Assembly (NCBI RefSeq): GCF_900129395.1
Contig: NZ_FQVP01000003.1
Coordinates: 62,001 to 126,000 of the forward strand
Direction: 5' to 3'
DNA length: 64,000 nucleotides
DNA from: Pseudosulfitobacter pseudonitzschiae
GTDB lineage: Bacteria; Pseudomonadota; Alphaproteobacteria; Rhodobacterales; Rhodobacteraceae
This document shows positions 56,532 through 64,000 of the stretch, piece after piece; position 1 is the stretch's first letter; each line of letters begins with the position of its first letter. The notes beneath the pieces were generated by a model. The model worked only from the letters and a program-made list of their open reading frames with translations. It did no database searches and had not been told where the DNA came from. A program made the translations under genes and the position numbers.

Positions 56532-57436
56532 CGTCAAAGCTTGGCGCAGGTGCGCAGGGGCATCTGGCGATGCTGGCCTTTTCGGCATTGGTGGCGGGAT
56601 CGTTTTCACTGGGGGTTCAGGCCGCCAATGCGATTGAACCCGCGGCCCTGAACGCGGCGCGGTTCGCGCTGGCGGCCGCCGTCATCGGTGCGGTGGTTGC
56701 CGCCACGGGCAAGGCGCGGGCGGTCCATTGGCAGGCACCCTGGCGCTATCTGGTGCTGGGCGGGCTGTTTGGCATCTATTTTGTACTGATGTTCGAAGGG
56801 CTGAAAACCGCGCCCGCCGTCAGTGCTGCGGCGGTGTTCACCCTGACCCCGGTCCTGGCGGGCGGGTTCGGCTGGTTGCTGTTGCGGCAGGTCACCACAC
56901 CAAGGATGGCGCTGGCGCTGGCGATTGGTGCCGTGGGCGCGGTCTGGGTGATCTTTCGCGCCGACATACAGGCGCTGACGCGTTTCGAGATCGGGCGGGG
57001 CGAGGCGATTTATTTCGTCGGCTGCGTCAGTCACGCGCTTTACACACCGATGGTGCGCAAGCTGAACCGGGGCGAGCCTGCGGTGGTGTTCACCTTGGGC
57101 ACGCTGATCGCGGGGTGTTTGCTGCTGACCCTTTACGGCTGGTCCGACATCATGGCGACCGACTGGCTGAACCTGCCTGCGATCGTGTGGATTACGCTGG
57201 TCTATATCGCGGTCTTTGCCAGTGCCGCGACCTTTGTGTTGCTGCAATTCGCAACCCTGCGCCTGCCCTCGGCCAAGGTGATGGCCTATACCTACCTGAC
57301 CCCGTCGTGGGTGATCGTGTGGGAGATCCTGCTGGGCAACGGTGTGCCGGGGGGAATGATCCTGATCGGCGTGGCGCTGACGATACTGGCGCTTTACCTG
57401 CTGCTGCGTGATGACAGTGCCGTGAGCGGAAAGTGA
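56528..57436 (+). CDS. EamA/DMT-family permease
   Basis: This 302-residue protein has ten predicted helices and two EamA repeats (AANAIEPAALNAARFALAAAV and TPMVRKLNRGEPAVVFTLG ... AYTYLTPSWVIVWE). It starts with GTG 56528, overlapping the LysR stop by four bases. Substrate unknown. Confidence 0.87.
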   Translation: MTSKLGAGAQGHLAMLAFSALVAGSFSLGVQAANAIEPAALNAARFALAAAVIGAVVAATGKARAVHWQAPWRYLVLGGLFGIYFVLMFEGLKTAPAVSAAAVFTLTPVLAGGFGWLLLRQVTTPRMALALAIGAVGAVWVIFRADIQALTRFEIGRGEAIYFVGCVSHALYTPMVRKLNRGEPAVVFTLGTLIAGCLLLTLYGWSDIMATDWLNLPAIVWITLVYIAVFASAATFVLLQFATLRLPSAKVMAYTYLTPSWVIVWEILLGNGVPGGMILIGVALTILALYLLLRDDSAVSGK

Positions 57437-57505
57437 TCGGCGCGGGAACTTTTCAGATCGATGCAACGTTAACCCTTCACAAATCGAATAACTGAAGGAT
57501 CTGTC

Positions 57506-57580
57506 ATGCGTGGTATTTTTTACATCATCGGCGTCGTTGTCGTCGTTCTGGCCATTTTGCGTCTGGCAGGCCTGGTCTGA
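57506..57580 (+). CDS. 24-residue membrane peptide
   Basis: MRGIFYIIGVVVVVLAILRL plus AGLV, preceded by GAAGGA at seven bases. It is almost entirely hydrophobic with one Arg at each end, a single-span membrane peptide. I recall similar tiny ORFs (MRGI...YIIG) in Rhodobacterales. It is too short for standard gene callers. Confidence 0.65.
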   Translation: MRGIFYIIGVVVVVLAILRLAGLV

Positions 57581-57604
57581 ACCGCTCCTGAACCGCGACC
57601 AAAA

Positions 57605-57955
57605 TTAACGTTCTGAAGGATCGAGCTGGACATCATTGTCCAGCTCGATTGCCAAGAAACGTTCGAATGCTTCCAGATTTACGGGCTCGAATTGCCCGAA
57701 ACCCTGCATCCAGATCGACGCGGTGCGCATCGCGTCCGGCTCCAGCTTGCACCATTTGACCCGACCGCGTTTTTCCTGGGCAATCAGGCCGGCGCGGGTC
57801 AGGATCGTCAAATGCTTTGAAATCGCAGCCAGCGACATCTGGAACGGCTCGGCCACGTCGGTGACGGCCATATCATCCTCAAGCAACATCGTCAGGATCG
57901 CCCGCCGCGTCGGGTCGGCCAGTGCTGCGAAAATCTGGTCCAGATCATGTGTCAT
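57605..57955 (-). CDS. ArsR-family transcriptional regulator
   Basis: This 116-residue winged-helix protein begins DQIFAALADPTRRAILTMLLE, with HTH AISKHLTILTRAGLIAQEKRGR and a C-terminal extension. There is no CxC metal motif; the only Cys is in WCKLEP, so it is probably the non-metal group of ArsR. The last 15 codons lie in a perfect palindrome (57620-57649). Confidence 0.88.
   Translation of the reverse strand: MTHDLDQIFAALADPTRRAILTMLLEDDMAVTDVAEPFQMSLAAISKHLTILTRAGLIAQEKRGRVKWCKLEPDAMRTASIWMQGFGQFEPVNLEAFERFLAIELDNDVQLDPSER
57620..57649. repeat. Perfect 13-bp-arm palindrome in the arsR coding end
   Basis: ATCGAGCTGGACA, a TCAT loop, and TGTCCAGCTCGAT. It encodes part of the ArsR tail (ELDNDVQLD). 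No T-run follows, so it is not a standard terminator. Confidence 0.85.
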
Positions 57956-57992
57956 GGCCTGTCATAGCGGGACGCGGAGCCGAATAGAAGCG

Positions 57993-58139
57993 TCACCAGC
58001 GCGGATGCACCGGCCCCTGCGACGGCCAGCGGTGCGTCAGGCGCGCGTGCGTGGTGGCGTCCAGCCCCATGTCGCGGGCCAGATGCGGCGTGATATGTGG
58101 CTCACGCTTGGGCCTGAAAAGCGTGATGATCCGTTTCAT
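57993..58139 (-). CDS. Possible 48-residue DUF1127-like protein
   Basis: ATG 58139 opens MKRIITLFRPKREPHITPHL, then ARDMGLDA, which resembles the arginine-rich DUF1127 tail (RDIGL). The ribosome-binding site is weak. It is divergent from the LysR gene at 58309. The 353-base gap 57956-58308 holds nothing else. Confidence 0.35.
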   Translation of the reverse strand: MKRIITLFRPKREPHITPHLARDMGLDATTHARLTHRWPSQGPVHPRW

Positions 58140-58308
58140 CCGTGATGGTTGGGCAACAATGTACCGTCCGCCCACAGCGGTTTCCGTGCGAAAGCATTTC
58201 ATGAAACACCCGGTTATTAGCTGGTTTCCACGTTGATGCGCCGTATTTCCCGCCCGCTCAATCCAGATAAGTTTGACAGCACATGTGCAATAACTGCACA
58301 TATATGCC

Positions 58309-59217
58309 ATGCAACGCCCGCTTCCCCCACTCAACGCCCTGCGCGCCTTCGAGGCGGCGGGCCGTCATCAAAGCTTTTCCCGTGCCGCAGACGAGCTGCG
58401 CGTCAGCCATTCGTCAATCAGCCGCCATGTGCGCGGACTTGAGGATTGGCTGGGCGCGCAACTGTTCCGCGACCTGCCGCGCGGCGTGGCACTGACGCCG
58501 GACGGGGCGGCGTACCTCGCGGATGTGTCTGGCGCGCTGGAAAGGATCAGCACCGCAACCGACCGGCTGACCGCGCGGCCTTCGGGTGTTCTTGTGGTGA
58601 ATTCCGAGCCGCTTTTTGCAACCAAATGGCTGGTCCCGCGTCTTGGGCTGTTCCACGCCGCCCACCCTGAGATTGAAATCCGGCTTGAGGCGTCGACCGG
58701 TCTGGCCGATGTGGCACGCTACGAGGCGGATATCGCGATCCGTTTCCTTGCGGTTGCGGGGTCCGACCCGCAGGCGATCCTGCTGAGCGACGCGCCGATC
58801 TATCCCTATGCCGCGCCCGCCCTGGTCCCGGTGGCCCCCGATGACCCAGCGGACCTGCTGCGCTATCCGCGTTTGCGCGACCGTTTCAAGGACACCTGGG
58901 CGATCTGGGCCGGGCTTGCCGGCCTGCCGCCGCCCGAGACTGATGCCACATGGCGGATGCGGGCGCATCTGGCGATCGAGGCTGCGGTGGCGGGGCAGGG
59001 CGTTTACATGGTGTCCTCCGACGTGGTGGCCAACGACGTGGCCGCGGGGCGGTTGCACCGGGTGTCCGATATCGGTTTCCACGATGGCGGGTTCTATCTG
59101 GTGCAGGCCCAGGGTGGCGCGCGGCGCAGGGCGATCCGCATCTTTTCCGACTGGATGCTGGAGCAGGCCGCACCCTGGCGCGGTGGCGCTGGGCAGGAAG
59201 ATCAACCAAACGGTTGA
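58309..59217 (+). CDS. LysR-family transcriptional regulator (GcvA-like)
   Basis: This 302-residue protein has HTH PPLNALRAFEAAGRHQSFSR, ADELRVSHSSISRHVRGLE and an effector domain that includes LVVNSEPLFATKWLVPRLGLF, similar to GcvA. Target unknown. It precedes the F0 operon by 185 bases. Confidence 0.89.
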   Translation: MQRPLPPLNALRAFEAAGRHQSFSRAADELRVSHSSISRHVRGLEDWLGAQLFRDLPRGVALTPDGAAYLADVSGALERISTATDRLTARPSGVLVVNSEPLFATKWLVPRLGLFHAAHPEIEIRLEASTGLADVARYEADIAIRFLAVAGSDPQAILLSDAPIYPYAAPALVPVAPDDPADLLRYPRLRDRFKDTWAIWAGLAGLPPPETDATWRMRAHLAIEAAVAGQGVYMVSSDVVANDVAAGRLHRVSDIGFHDGGFYLVQAQGGARRRAIRIFSDWMLEQAAPWRGGAGQEDQPNG

Positions 59218-59342
59218 ATATGGAAAACGGCCCATCGTTCGGGTTCGGGGCCAAGGGCGGACTCGCAAAGCGCGAAAATGAAACCTGATATACCATTTGA
59301 AATCAGTCGGTTAGAGTGATTTCTTTCCGGCGCACCCCGCCA

Positions 59343-59371
59343 TTGACTCAAAACCCGCATCACCGTAGCTA
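59343..59371 (+). promoter_or_regulatory. Candidate promoter of the ATP synthase F0 operon
   Basis: TTGACT (59343-59348), a 17-base spacer, then TAGCTA (59366-59371), about 32 bases before the atpI start. Confidence 0.5.
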
Positions 59372-59402
59372 TCCCCTCAAGTTTCCAAGTGGGGGACACC
59401 GC

Positions 59403-59756
59403 GTGGCGGGGCCAGAAGAACAGCAGCGTATGCGGGATCTCGAGGCCAAGATCAAAGCCCTGAAGGGTGAAGACAAGCCCGAGGCCCACCACTACGACGA
59501 CCACCACTCTCAGGCCCAGATGGCCTGGCGGATGGTGATCGAACTTGTGACCGGTCTGGGGATCGGTTTCGGGATCGGATACGGGCTCGACAGCCTTTTG
59601 GGCACCAAGCCCTGGCTGATGATCCTGTTCATACTTCTCGGCTTCGCGGCCGGCGTGAACGTGATGATACGCAGCGCCCGCGAAATGCAGAGAGACGGAA
59701 TGGCCAAAGCGGCCGACAGTGACGACGCCCCGCGGGGCACAGACGAAGGGCCCTGA
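59403..59756 (+). CDS. atpI: ATP synthase protein I
   Basis: This 117-residue protein starts with a GTG after GGGGGA, has a charged N-terminal helix ([20 protein letters not shown]) and two membrane helices ([20 protein letters not shown] and [18 protein letters not shown]), as in the AtpI/AtpZ family that aids c-ring assembly. It precedes atpB by two bases. Confidence 0.9.
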   Translation: MAGPEEQQRMRDLEAKIKALKGEDKPEAHHYDDHHSQAQMAWRMVIELVTGLGIGFGIGYGLDSLLGTKPWLMILFILLGFAAGVNVMIRSAREMQRDGMAKAADSDDAPRGTDEGP

Positions 59757-59758
59757 GA

Positions 59759-60574
59759 ATGGCAGACGAAGCACACAGCGCAGCAGCCACAACCGGCGCA
59801 GACATGGCACATGGTGCCGATGCCGCACACGGTGCGGACGGTGGTCTGGTCTTTCACCCTATGGACCAGTTCCTGGTCAAGCCGCTGTTCGGCCACGCCG
59901 GTGATCCGGTGTTCTGGTACACGCCCACGAACGTGACGCTTTGGCTGGGTCTGGCCGTTCTGGCGATCTTTGCGATCATGGTGCTGACCACGTCGCGCCG
60001 CGCCGTGATCCCCTCGCGCGGTCAGTCGGTGGCCGAGCTGGCCTATGGCTTTATCTACAAGATGGTCGAAGACGTGACCGGCAAGGACGGGGTGAAATAC
60101 TTCCCCTACATCATGACGCTGTTCATGTTCATCGTTGTCGCCAACTTCCTGGGCCTGCTGCCCACCGCTTTCACGCCCACGTCGCACATCGCGGTGACGG
60201 CTCTGCTGGCCATGGCGGTGTTCCTGGCGGTGACGATCTTGGGCTTTGTCCTGCACGGGTTCAAGTTTCTGGGCCTGTTCTGGGTTTCGGCCGCGCCGCT
60301 GCCGCTGCGCCCGATCCTGGCCGTTATCGAAATCATCTCGTACTTCGTGCGCCCTGTCAGCCACTCCATTCGTTTGGCGGGCAACATGATGGCGGGCCAC
60401 GCTGTTATCAAAGTTTTCGCAGCATTTGCCGCGGTCACGGCCATCGCGCCGATTTCGATCGCAGCCATTGCCGCAATCTACGGGCTTGAGGTTCTGGTGT
60501 CCTTTATCCAGGCCTACGTCTTTACCATTCTGACCTGCGTGTACCTGAAGGATGCTCTGCACCCTGCGCACTAA
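59759..60574 (+). CDS. atpB: ATP synthase F0 subunit a
   Basis: This 271-residue membrane subunit has the essential arginine in [14 protein letters not shown] and the terminal [12 protein letters not shown]. Proton channel of F0. Confidence 0.96.
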   Translation: MADEAHSAAATTGADMAHGADAAHGADGGLVFHPMDQFLVKPLFGHAGDPVFWYTPTNVTLWLGLAVLAIFAIMVLTTSRRAVIPSRGQSVAELAYGFIYKMVEDVTGKDGVKYFPYIMTLFMFIVVANFLGLLPTAFTPTSHIAVTALLAMAVFLAVTILGFVLHGFKFLGLFWVSAAPLPLRPILAVIEIISYFVRPVSHSIRLAGNMMAGHAVIKVFAAFAAVTAIAPISIAAIAAIYGLEVLVSFIQAYVFTILTCVYLKDALHPAH

Positions 60575-60621
60575 GGTTCGGTCTACTACGCAAATCAAAA
60601 TTCCATCGTAAGGAGAAAATC

Positions 60622-60858
60622 ATGGAAGGCGATATCGCACAAATGGGTCAATTCATCGGCGCAGGCCTGGCCTCCGTCGGCATGGGTGGCGCAGCCATCG
60701 GTGTGGGCAACGTTGTTGGCAACTTCCTGGCGGGCGCCCTGCGCAACCCGTCGGCTGCCGCAGGCCAGACCGCAACCATGTTCATCGGCATCGCGTTCGC
60801 AGAAGCCCTGGGGATCTTCTCGTTCCTCGTCGCTCTGCTGCTGATGTTCGCCGTCTAA
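60622..60858 (+). CDS. atpE: ATP synthase F0 subunit c
   Basis: This 78-residue hairpin has polar loop GALRNPSA and the proton-binding carboxylate in [10 protein letters not shown]. Ribosome-binding site AAGGAG. Confidence 0.96.
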   Translation: MEGDIAQMGQFIGAGLASVGMGGAAIGVGNVVGNFLAGALRNPSAAAGQTATMFIGIAFAEALGIFSFLVALLLMFAV

Positions 60859-60938
60859 GCGTCTGACGATTATTCCTTACGCATTGGGCGGCGCGGTCAG
60901 CCGTGCCGCCCATTGGACTGATTGTTTGACTGGAGGCC

Positions 60939-61493
60939 ATGATGGCAACTGAACCTATTGACCTAGAGGTCGCAGGAACCTGCACGGATGCAGCTGGCAG
61001 CGCCATCGGCATGCCGCAGCTGTGTGACGCATGGTTCGGCAACCAGATCTTCTGGCTGCTTGTCACCCTGGTCGTGATCTATTTTATTCTGTCACGCATC
61101 GCTCTGCCCCGGATCGCCGCCATTCTGGCCGAACGTCAGGGCACGATCACAAACAACATCGCGGCAGCCGAAGATCTGAAAGCCAAGGCTCTCGAAGCCG
61201 AAGCAGCCTATGATCAGGCGCTGGCCGATGCCCGTGCCGAAGCCGGCCGTATCATCGACGCCGCCAAGGCCGAGATGAAAGCCGATCTTGATGTTGCCAT
61301 CAAGAAAGCTGACGCCGAGATTGCCGAACGCACAGCCGAAGGCGAAAAAGCCATTGCCGAAATCCGCGAAGGCGCGCTTGCCGCTGTCAAGGATGTCGCC
61401 AAGGACACCGCCAAGGAACTGATCGTGGCGTTGGGTGGCACGGCGGATGCCCGCACCGTGACGGCTGCGGTCAACGCACGGATGAAAGGATAA
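60939..61493 (+). CDS. ATP synthase F0 subunit b'
   Basis: This 184-residue protein has one N-terminal helix ([15 protein letters not shown]) then a long helical stalk ([24 protein letters not shown]). It differs from the following b subunit and has the b' position, as in photosynthetic and related alphaproteobacteria. Confidence 0.93.
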   Translation: MMATEPIDLEVAGTCTDAAGSAIGMPQLCDAWFGNQIFWLLVTLVVIYFILSRIALPRIAAILAERQGTITNNIAAAEDLKAKALEAEAAYDQALADARAEAGRIIDAAKAEMKADLDVAIKKADAEIAERTAEGEKAIAEIREGALAAVKDVAKDTAKELIVALGGTADARTVTAAVNARMKG

Positions 61494-61497
61494 GACG

Positions 61498-62055
61498 ATG
61501 AAAAAACTGATCGCCCTGTCCCTCGTCCTGTCGGCCTCGCCTGCCTTTGCGGCCAGCGGCCCGTTCTTCTCGCTGCGCAACACCGACTTTGTGGTGCTGA
61601 TCGCGTTCCTGATCTTTGTTGGCGTTCTGCTGTACCTCAAGGTGCCCGGTACGCTGATGGGGATGCTGGACAAGCGCGCGTCAGGTATCAAATCCGAACT
61701 GGAAGAAGCCCGCGCCCTGCGCGAAGAGGCCCAAACCCTGCTGGCCAGCTATGAGCGCAAGCAGAAAGAAGTTCAGGAGCAAGCGGACCGGATCGTCGCC
61801 GCTGCCAAGGAAGAAGCCACAGTCGCGGCGGAAGAAGCCCGCGAAGATCTGAAAAAATCCATCGCCCGTCGCATCGCGGCAGCCGAGGGTCAGATCGCGT
61901 CGGCAGAAGCTTCGGCCGTGAAAGAAGTGCGTGATCAGGCTGTGACCATCGCCATTCAGGCGGCCCGTGACGTGATCGCCAAGCAGATGACCGCGACCGA
62001 GGCCAACAAGCTGATCGACGAGGCCATCGGCCAGGTGGATGCCAAGCTGCACTGA
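61498..62055 (+). CDS. atpF: ATP synthase F0 subunit b
   Basis: This 185-residue protein has a signal-like N-terminus ([12 protein letters not shown]), a membrane helix ([17 protein letters not shown]) and an extended stalk helix. It follows b' by four bases. The F1 genes are not in the window. Confidence 0.94.
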   Translation: MKKLIALSLVLSASPAFAASGPFFSLRNTDFVVLIAFLIFVGVLLYLKVPGTLMGMLDKRASGIKSELEEARALREEAQTLLASYERKQKEVQEQADRIVAAAKEEATVAAEEAREDLKKSIARRIAAAEGQIASAEASAVKEVRDQAVTIAIQAARDVIAKQMTATEANKLIDEAIGQVDAKLH

Positions 62056-62084
62056 TCCCTGACCGGATTGCATGAGATTTAGAA

Positions 62085-62110
62085 CCCGGGGCCTGTGCCT
62101 CGGGTTTTTT
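62085..62110 (+). terminator. Terminator of the F0 operon
   Basis: CCCGGGGC-CTGT-GCCTCGGG, an 8-bp stem with one wobble, followed by TTTTTT, 30 bases past the atpF stop. Confidence 0.9.
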
Positions 62111-62122
62111 CGTTTTGGGCGG

Positions 62123-62581
62123 TTAGATGCGTTTGCCTGACACGAACCAGACGACAGATGCCGCCGTGCAAATCGCGATTTCAACGGCAAAGGTCCAGTG
62201 CAGCAGGAACGATGCGACCCACCAATCGCGCGTCGCGGGCACAACGACCAGAGTTGCGGCCCAGGTCGTGAAAGGCCAGCCCCATGTGATCTGGCCCGCG
62301 ATGCTGTCCAGCATCATGTGCAACAAGGCTCCGGCTGCAACACCGACGGCAATCGCGCTGCCGCGTGCCCATCCGGCCAGCGCAAGCAATGCCCAAACCA
62401 GAGGTTTGTGTGTGAGATAGTCGTGATGGTGGTGCTGGCGGGCGTCCACAAGGTAGAACCACAGCAGGTCCAGGTCCGGCAGCACCGAGCCTGCCAGAAT
62501 GGCGGCCATCACTGTGCGGGATGCATCGGGACGTATCGCGCGCACGGCCAGATAGGCGGCGGGCAAATGCGCGACAAACAT
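62123..62581 (-). CDS. YdjM-like inner-membrane metal-dependent hydrolase family protein
   Basis: This 152-residue protein has four hydrophobic segments and the polar motifs GSVLPDLDLLWF, HHHHDYLTHKPL and GALLHMMLDS of the YdjM/DUF457 family. Its stop lies 13 bases from the atpF terminator; its start shares one base with the GntR stop. Confidence 0.83.
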   Translation of the reverse strand: MFVAHLPAAYLAVRAIRPDASRTVMAAILAGSVLPDLDLLWFYLVDARQHHHHDYLTHKPLVWALLALAGWARGSAIAVGVAAGALLHMMLDSIAGQITWGWPFTTWAATLVVVPATRDWWVASFLLHWTFAVEIAICTAASVVWFVSGKRI

Positions 62582-63348
62582 CAGCCCTGCGTTTCATGAT
62601 CCAGCCGTTGCCGCGCCACGTCTTCGTTGCGCTGCGCCTTTTGCTGGTCGCGCAGGGCGCGTTCGACGTAGTCCAGATGCGCCTCGACCGCTGCGCGGGC
62701 GGCGTCCGGGTCGCGGGCCTGCAGGGCGTCGTTGATGGCGCGGTGCTGGTCCAGCAGGGCACTTCGGGTGGTGCGCTGTTTGAACATGACCTGACGGTTG
62801 TAGAACACGCCGTTGCGCAGCAGGTCGTACATGGACCGCATCATATGCAGCATGATGACGTTATGGGACGCTTCGACGATGGCCATGTGAAACTGTGCGT
62901 CCAGCGCGCTTTCGGCATCTGCATTGCGGGCCGGGTGTGCTGCGACCATCTTGTCAAAGATGGTCTGCACGACTTGCAGGTCGGTGTCCGATCCCAACCG
63001 CGCCGCCCGCTCTGCCGCCAGCCCCTCCATGTCACGGCGAAAGGACAGGTAGTCGAACACTGCCTCGTCGTGGCGCGCAAACAGTTGCGTCAGCGCAGGC
63101 GCAAAGGCCGAGCCCAGCACATCGGCGACAAAGACCCCGGCACCGGGGCGGGCGGTCAGCAGGCCGGTGTCCTGCAAGCTGCCGATCGCCTCGCGCAGCG
63201 AGGGGCGCGACACGCCCATCCGGTCGGCCAGTTCACGTTCGGACGGCAGGCGTTCGCCGGGGCGCAGGATGCCGCGCAGGATCAGCTTTTCAATCTGGCG
63301 CACCACGGCTGAAGACAGCTTTTCGGGGGTAACGGGGCGAAAGGGCAT
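62581..63348 (-). CDS. FadR-type GntR transcriptional regulator (FCD domain)
   Basis: This 255-residue protein has the HTH ILRPGERLPSERELADRMGVSRPSLREAIGSLQ and a C-terminal FCD helical domain with metal-binding Asp/His positions (DAQFHMAIVEASHN, QHRAINDALQARD). It could control lactate, glycolate or similar acid use; unknown here. Candidate operator at 63367-63385. Confidence 0.9.
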   Translation of the reverse strand: MPFRPVTPEKLSSAVVRQIEKLILRGILRPGERLPSERELADRMGVSRPSLREAIGSLQDTGLLTARPGAGVFVADVLGSAFAPALTQLFARHDEAVFDYLSFRRDMEGLAAERAARLGSDTDLQVVQTIFDKMVAAHPARNADAESALDAQFHMAIVEASHNVIMLHMMRSMYDLLRNGVFYNRQVMFKQRTTRSALLDQHRAINDALQARDPDAARAAVEAHLDYVERALRDQQKAQRNEDVARQRLDHETQG

Positions 63349-63366
63349 CCGGGCTCCTTTTGGAAT

Positions 63367-63385
63367 TGGTCAAATCATATGACCA
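63367..63385. promoter_or_regulatory. Candidate GntR operator
   Basis: TGGTC and GACCA arms separated by nine bases (TGGTCAAATCATATGACCA), 18 bases upstream of the regulator start. FadR-type sites are usually TGGTNNNACCA-like, so the spacing is wider than standard. Confidence 0.45.
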
Positions 63386-63460
63386 CCACCCCGCCGGGGT
63401 AAAGGGCAGGCTGTGCAGGCTTTCACCAGTTGTTAAGGAAGTTGTACGTAATTTGACTGA

Positions 63461-63850
63461 ATGCGTACATATATTCTGATCCTGATTGGCGTGGCTCTGA
63501 CCGCCTGCAACACCCCCGGCCCGCATTTCCGTGGCCTTCCGGCCACGCGGGTCACGGTGGATGGCTCGACCTTTGACGTGCGCGTGCGCGACCGGCTGGC
63601 CGAGGCGTTGCGGGTCAATCCCGAATACGCGCCCCGCTTTGGTCCGATCCGCGACCGGGCGCGCGTGGCGATGGAACAGGTGTCCGGGTGCAAGGTGACA
63701 GAGGTGCGCGGCGATCAGGCGCTGGCCACCGGATTGCTGGATTGTGGTGACGGCCCGCCGAAACAGCCCATTCAGGCGGACGGTCACTTTGCGTGTTATA
63801 CGGTGAGAACGATTGGTCCCTCGCGGGACTACCATTGTGATCCGGTCTAG
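63461..63850 (+). CDS. Small lipoprotein
   Basis: This 129-residue protein has a lipobox LTAC (MRTYILILIGVALTAC), then a hydrophilic body with conserved-looking VTVDGSTFDVRVRDRLAEALRVN and two further Cys (GCKVTE, LLDCGDG). No family recognised. It converges on the partial gene at the right edge. Confidence 0.7.
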   Translation: MRTYILILIGVALTACNTPGPHFRGLPATRVTVDGSTFDVRVRDRLAEALRVNPEYAPRFGPIRDRARVAMEQVSGCKVTEVRGDQALATGLLDCGDGPPKQPIQADGHFACYTVRTIGPSRDYHCDPV

Positions 63851-64000
63851 CCTGTGACAAGCGCCAGCAATGGCGTCTCGATCTGCTCTAGGGTCAGGAA
63901 GACGCCGACACCGGCCACGGCTGCCCCGGCCAGGGAAATCTTGCGACCCTGGGTCATCAAGGCGATGCCGCTGGCAATGGCAAACTGCACCGCGACCAGC
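63847..64000 (-). CDS. Membrane protein, C-terminus only (cut by window edge)
   Basis: About 50 residues remain: hydrophobic LVAVQFAIASGIALM, a basic TQGRK, LAGAAVAGVGVFLTL, and a short tail before the TAG at 63847-63849. It is a membrane protein of unknown type. Confidence 0.45.
   Translation of the reverse strand, partial: LVAVQFAIASGIALMTQGRKISLAGAAVAGVGVFLTLEQIETPLLALVTG

Overview
The window looks like a chromosomal segment of a marine alphaproteobacterium of the Roseobacter group (Rhodobacterales). The evidence is high G+C by eye, a Paracoccus-type CycM cytochrome, MipZ, the F0 operon order I-a-c-b'-b, TRAP transporters, the ring-1,2-epoxidising benzoyl-CoA (box) pathway, and a NaChBac-type sodium channel. 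I see no rRNA, phage, CRISPR array or complete insertion sequence.

Layout. 1-2.5 kb: a histidine kinase cut by the left edge, pheA, and cycM. 2.6-8.5 kb: a yejABEF-type peptide ABC importer, followed by two tiny minus-strand genes and a LysR regulator. 9.9-14.6 kb: a D,D-carboxypeptidase with a SPOR domain, a HAD hydrolase, clpS, an RsmC-like methyltransferase and an SDR. 14.6-18.7 kb: haem genes hemF, hemC and hemE plus a desaturase, then a CAT-anticodon tRNA whose 3' end is tandemly duplicated, then an AbrB-family permease.

20.5-41 kb is an aromatic-acid catabolic island. A DctPQM TRAP transporter and a feruloyl-CoA synthase lead into benzoate-CoA ligase, an alpha/beta hydrolase, DUF309, boxC, boxB, a 56-residue cysteine-rich peptide, boxA, a thioesterase, boxR and a stand-alone 3-hydroxyacyl-CoA dehydrogenase C-domain. 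Facing them on the minus strand are hmgA, fahA, a metallo-beta-lactamase-fold protein lacking usual metal ligands, a small membrane protein, an FAD monooxygenase and DUF2783, with a divergent MarR gene beside hmgA. The box genes would activate benzoate to benzoyl-CoA, epoxidise it (BoxAB) and open the ring (BoxC). The homogentisate genes would cleave a second ring type to fumarate and acetoacetate. boxD (semialdehyde dehydrogenase) and maleylacetoacetate isomerase are not in the window.

41-54 kb: mipZ, then the translation operon ffh - chorismate mutase - rpsP - rimM - trmD - rplS - rpmE on the minus strand. It is interrupted by two sulfotransferase-like paralogues, DUF1328, a plus-strand PepSY/DUF2946/SDR group, a plus-strand BacNaV channel and an A+T-richer patch. 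Two inverted copies of an intergenic repeat (about 42.1 and 50.9 kb) bracket the rpmE-rimM part.

54-64 kb: azoR with a divergent LysR gene, an EamA permease, a 24-residue membrane peptide, an ArsR regulator with a perfect 13-bp-arm palindrome in its coding sequence, another LysR gene, the ATP synthase F0 operon, a YdjM-like membrane protein, a FadR-type regulator, a small lipoprotein, and a partial membrane protein at the right edge.
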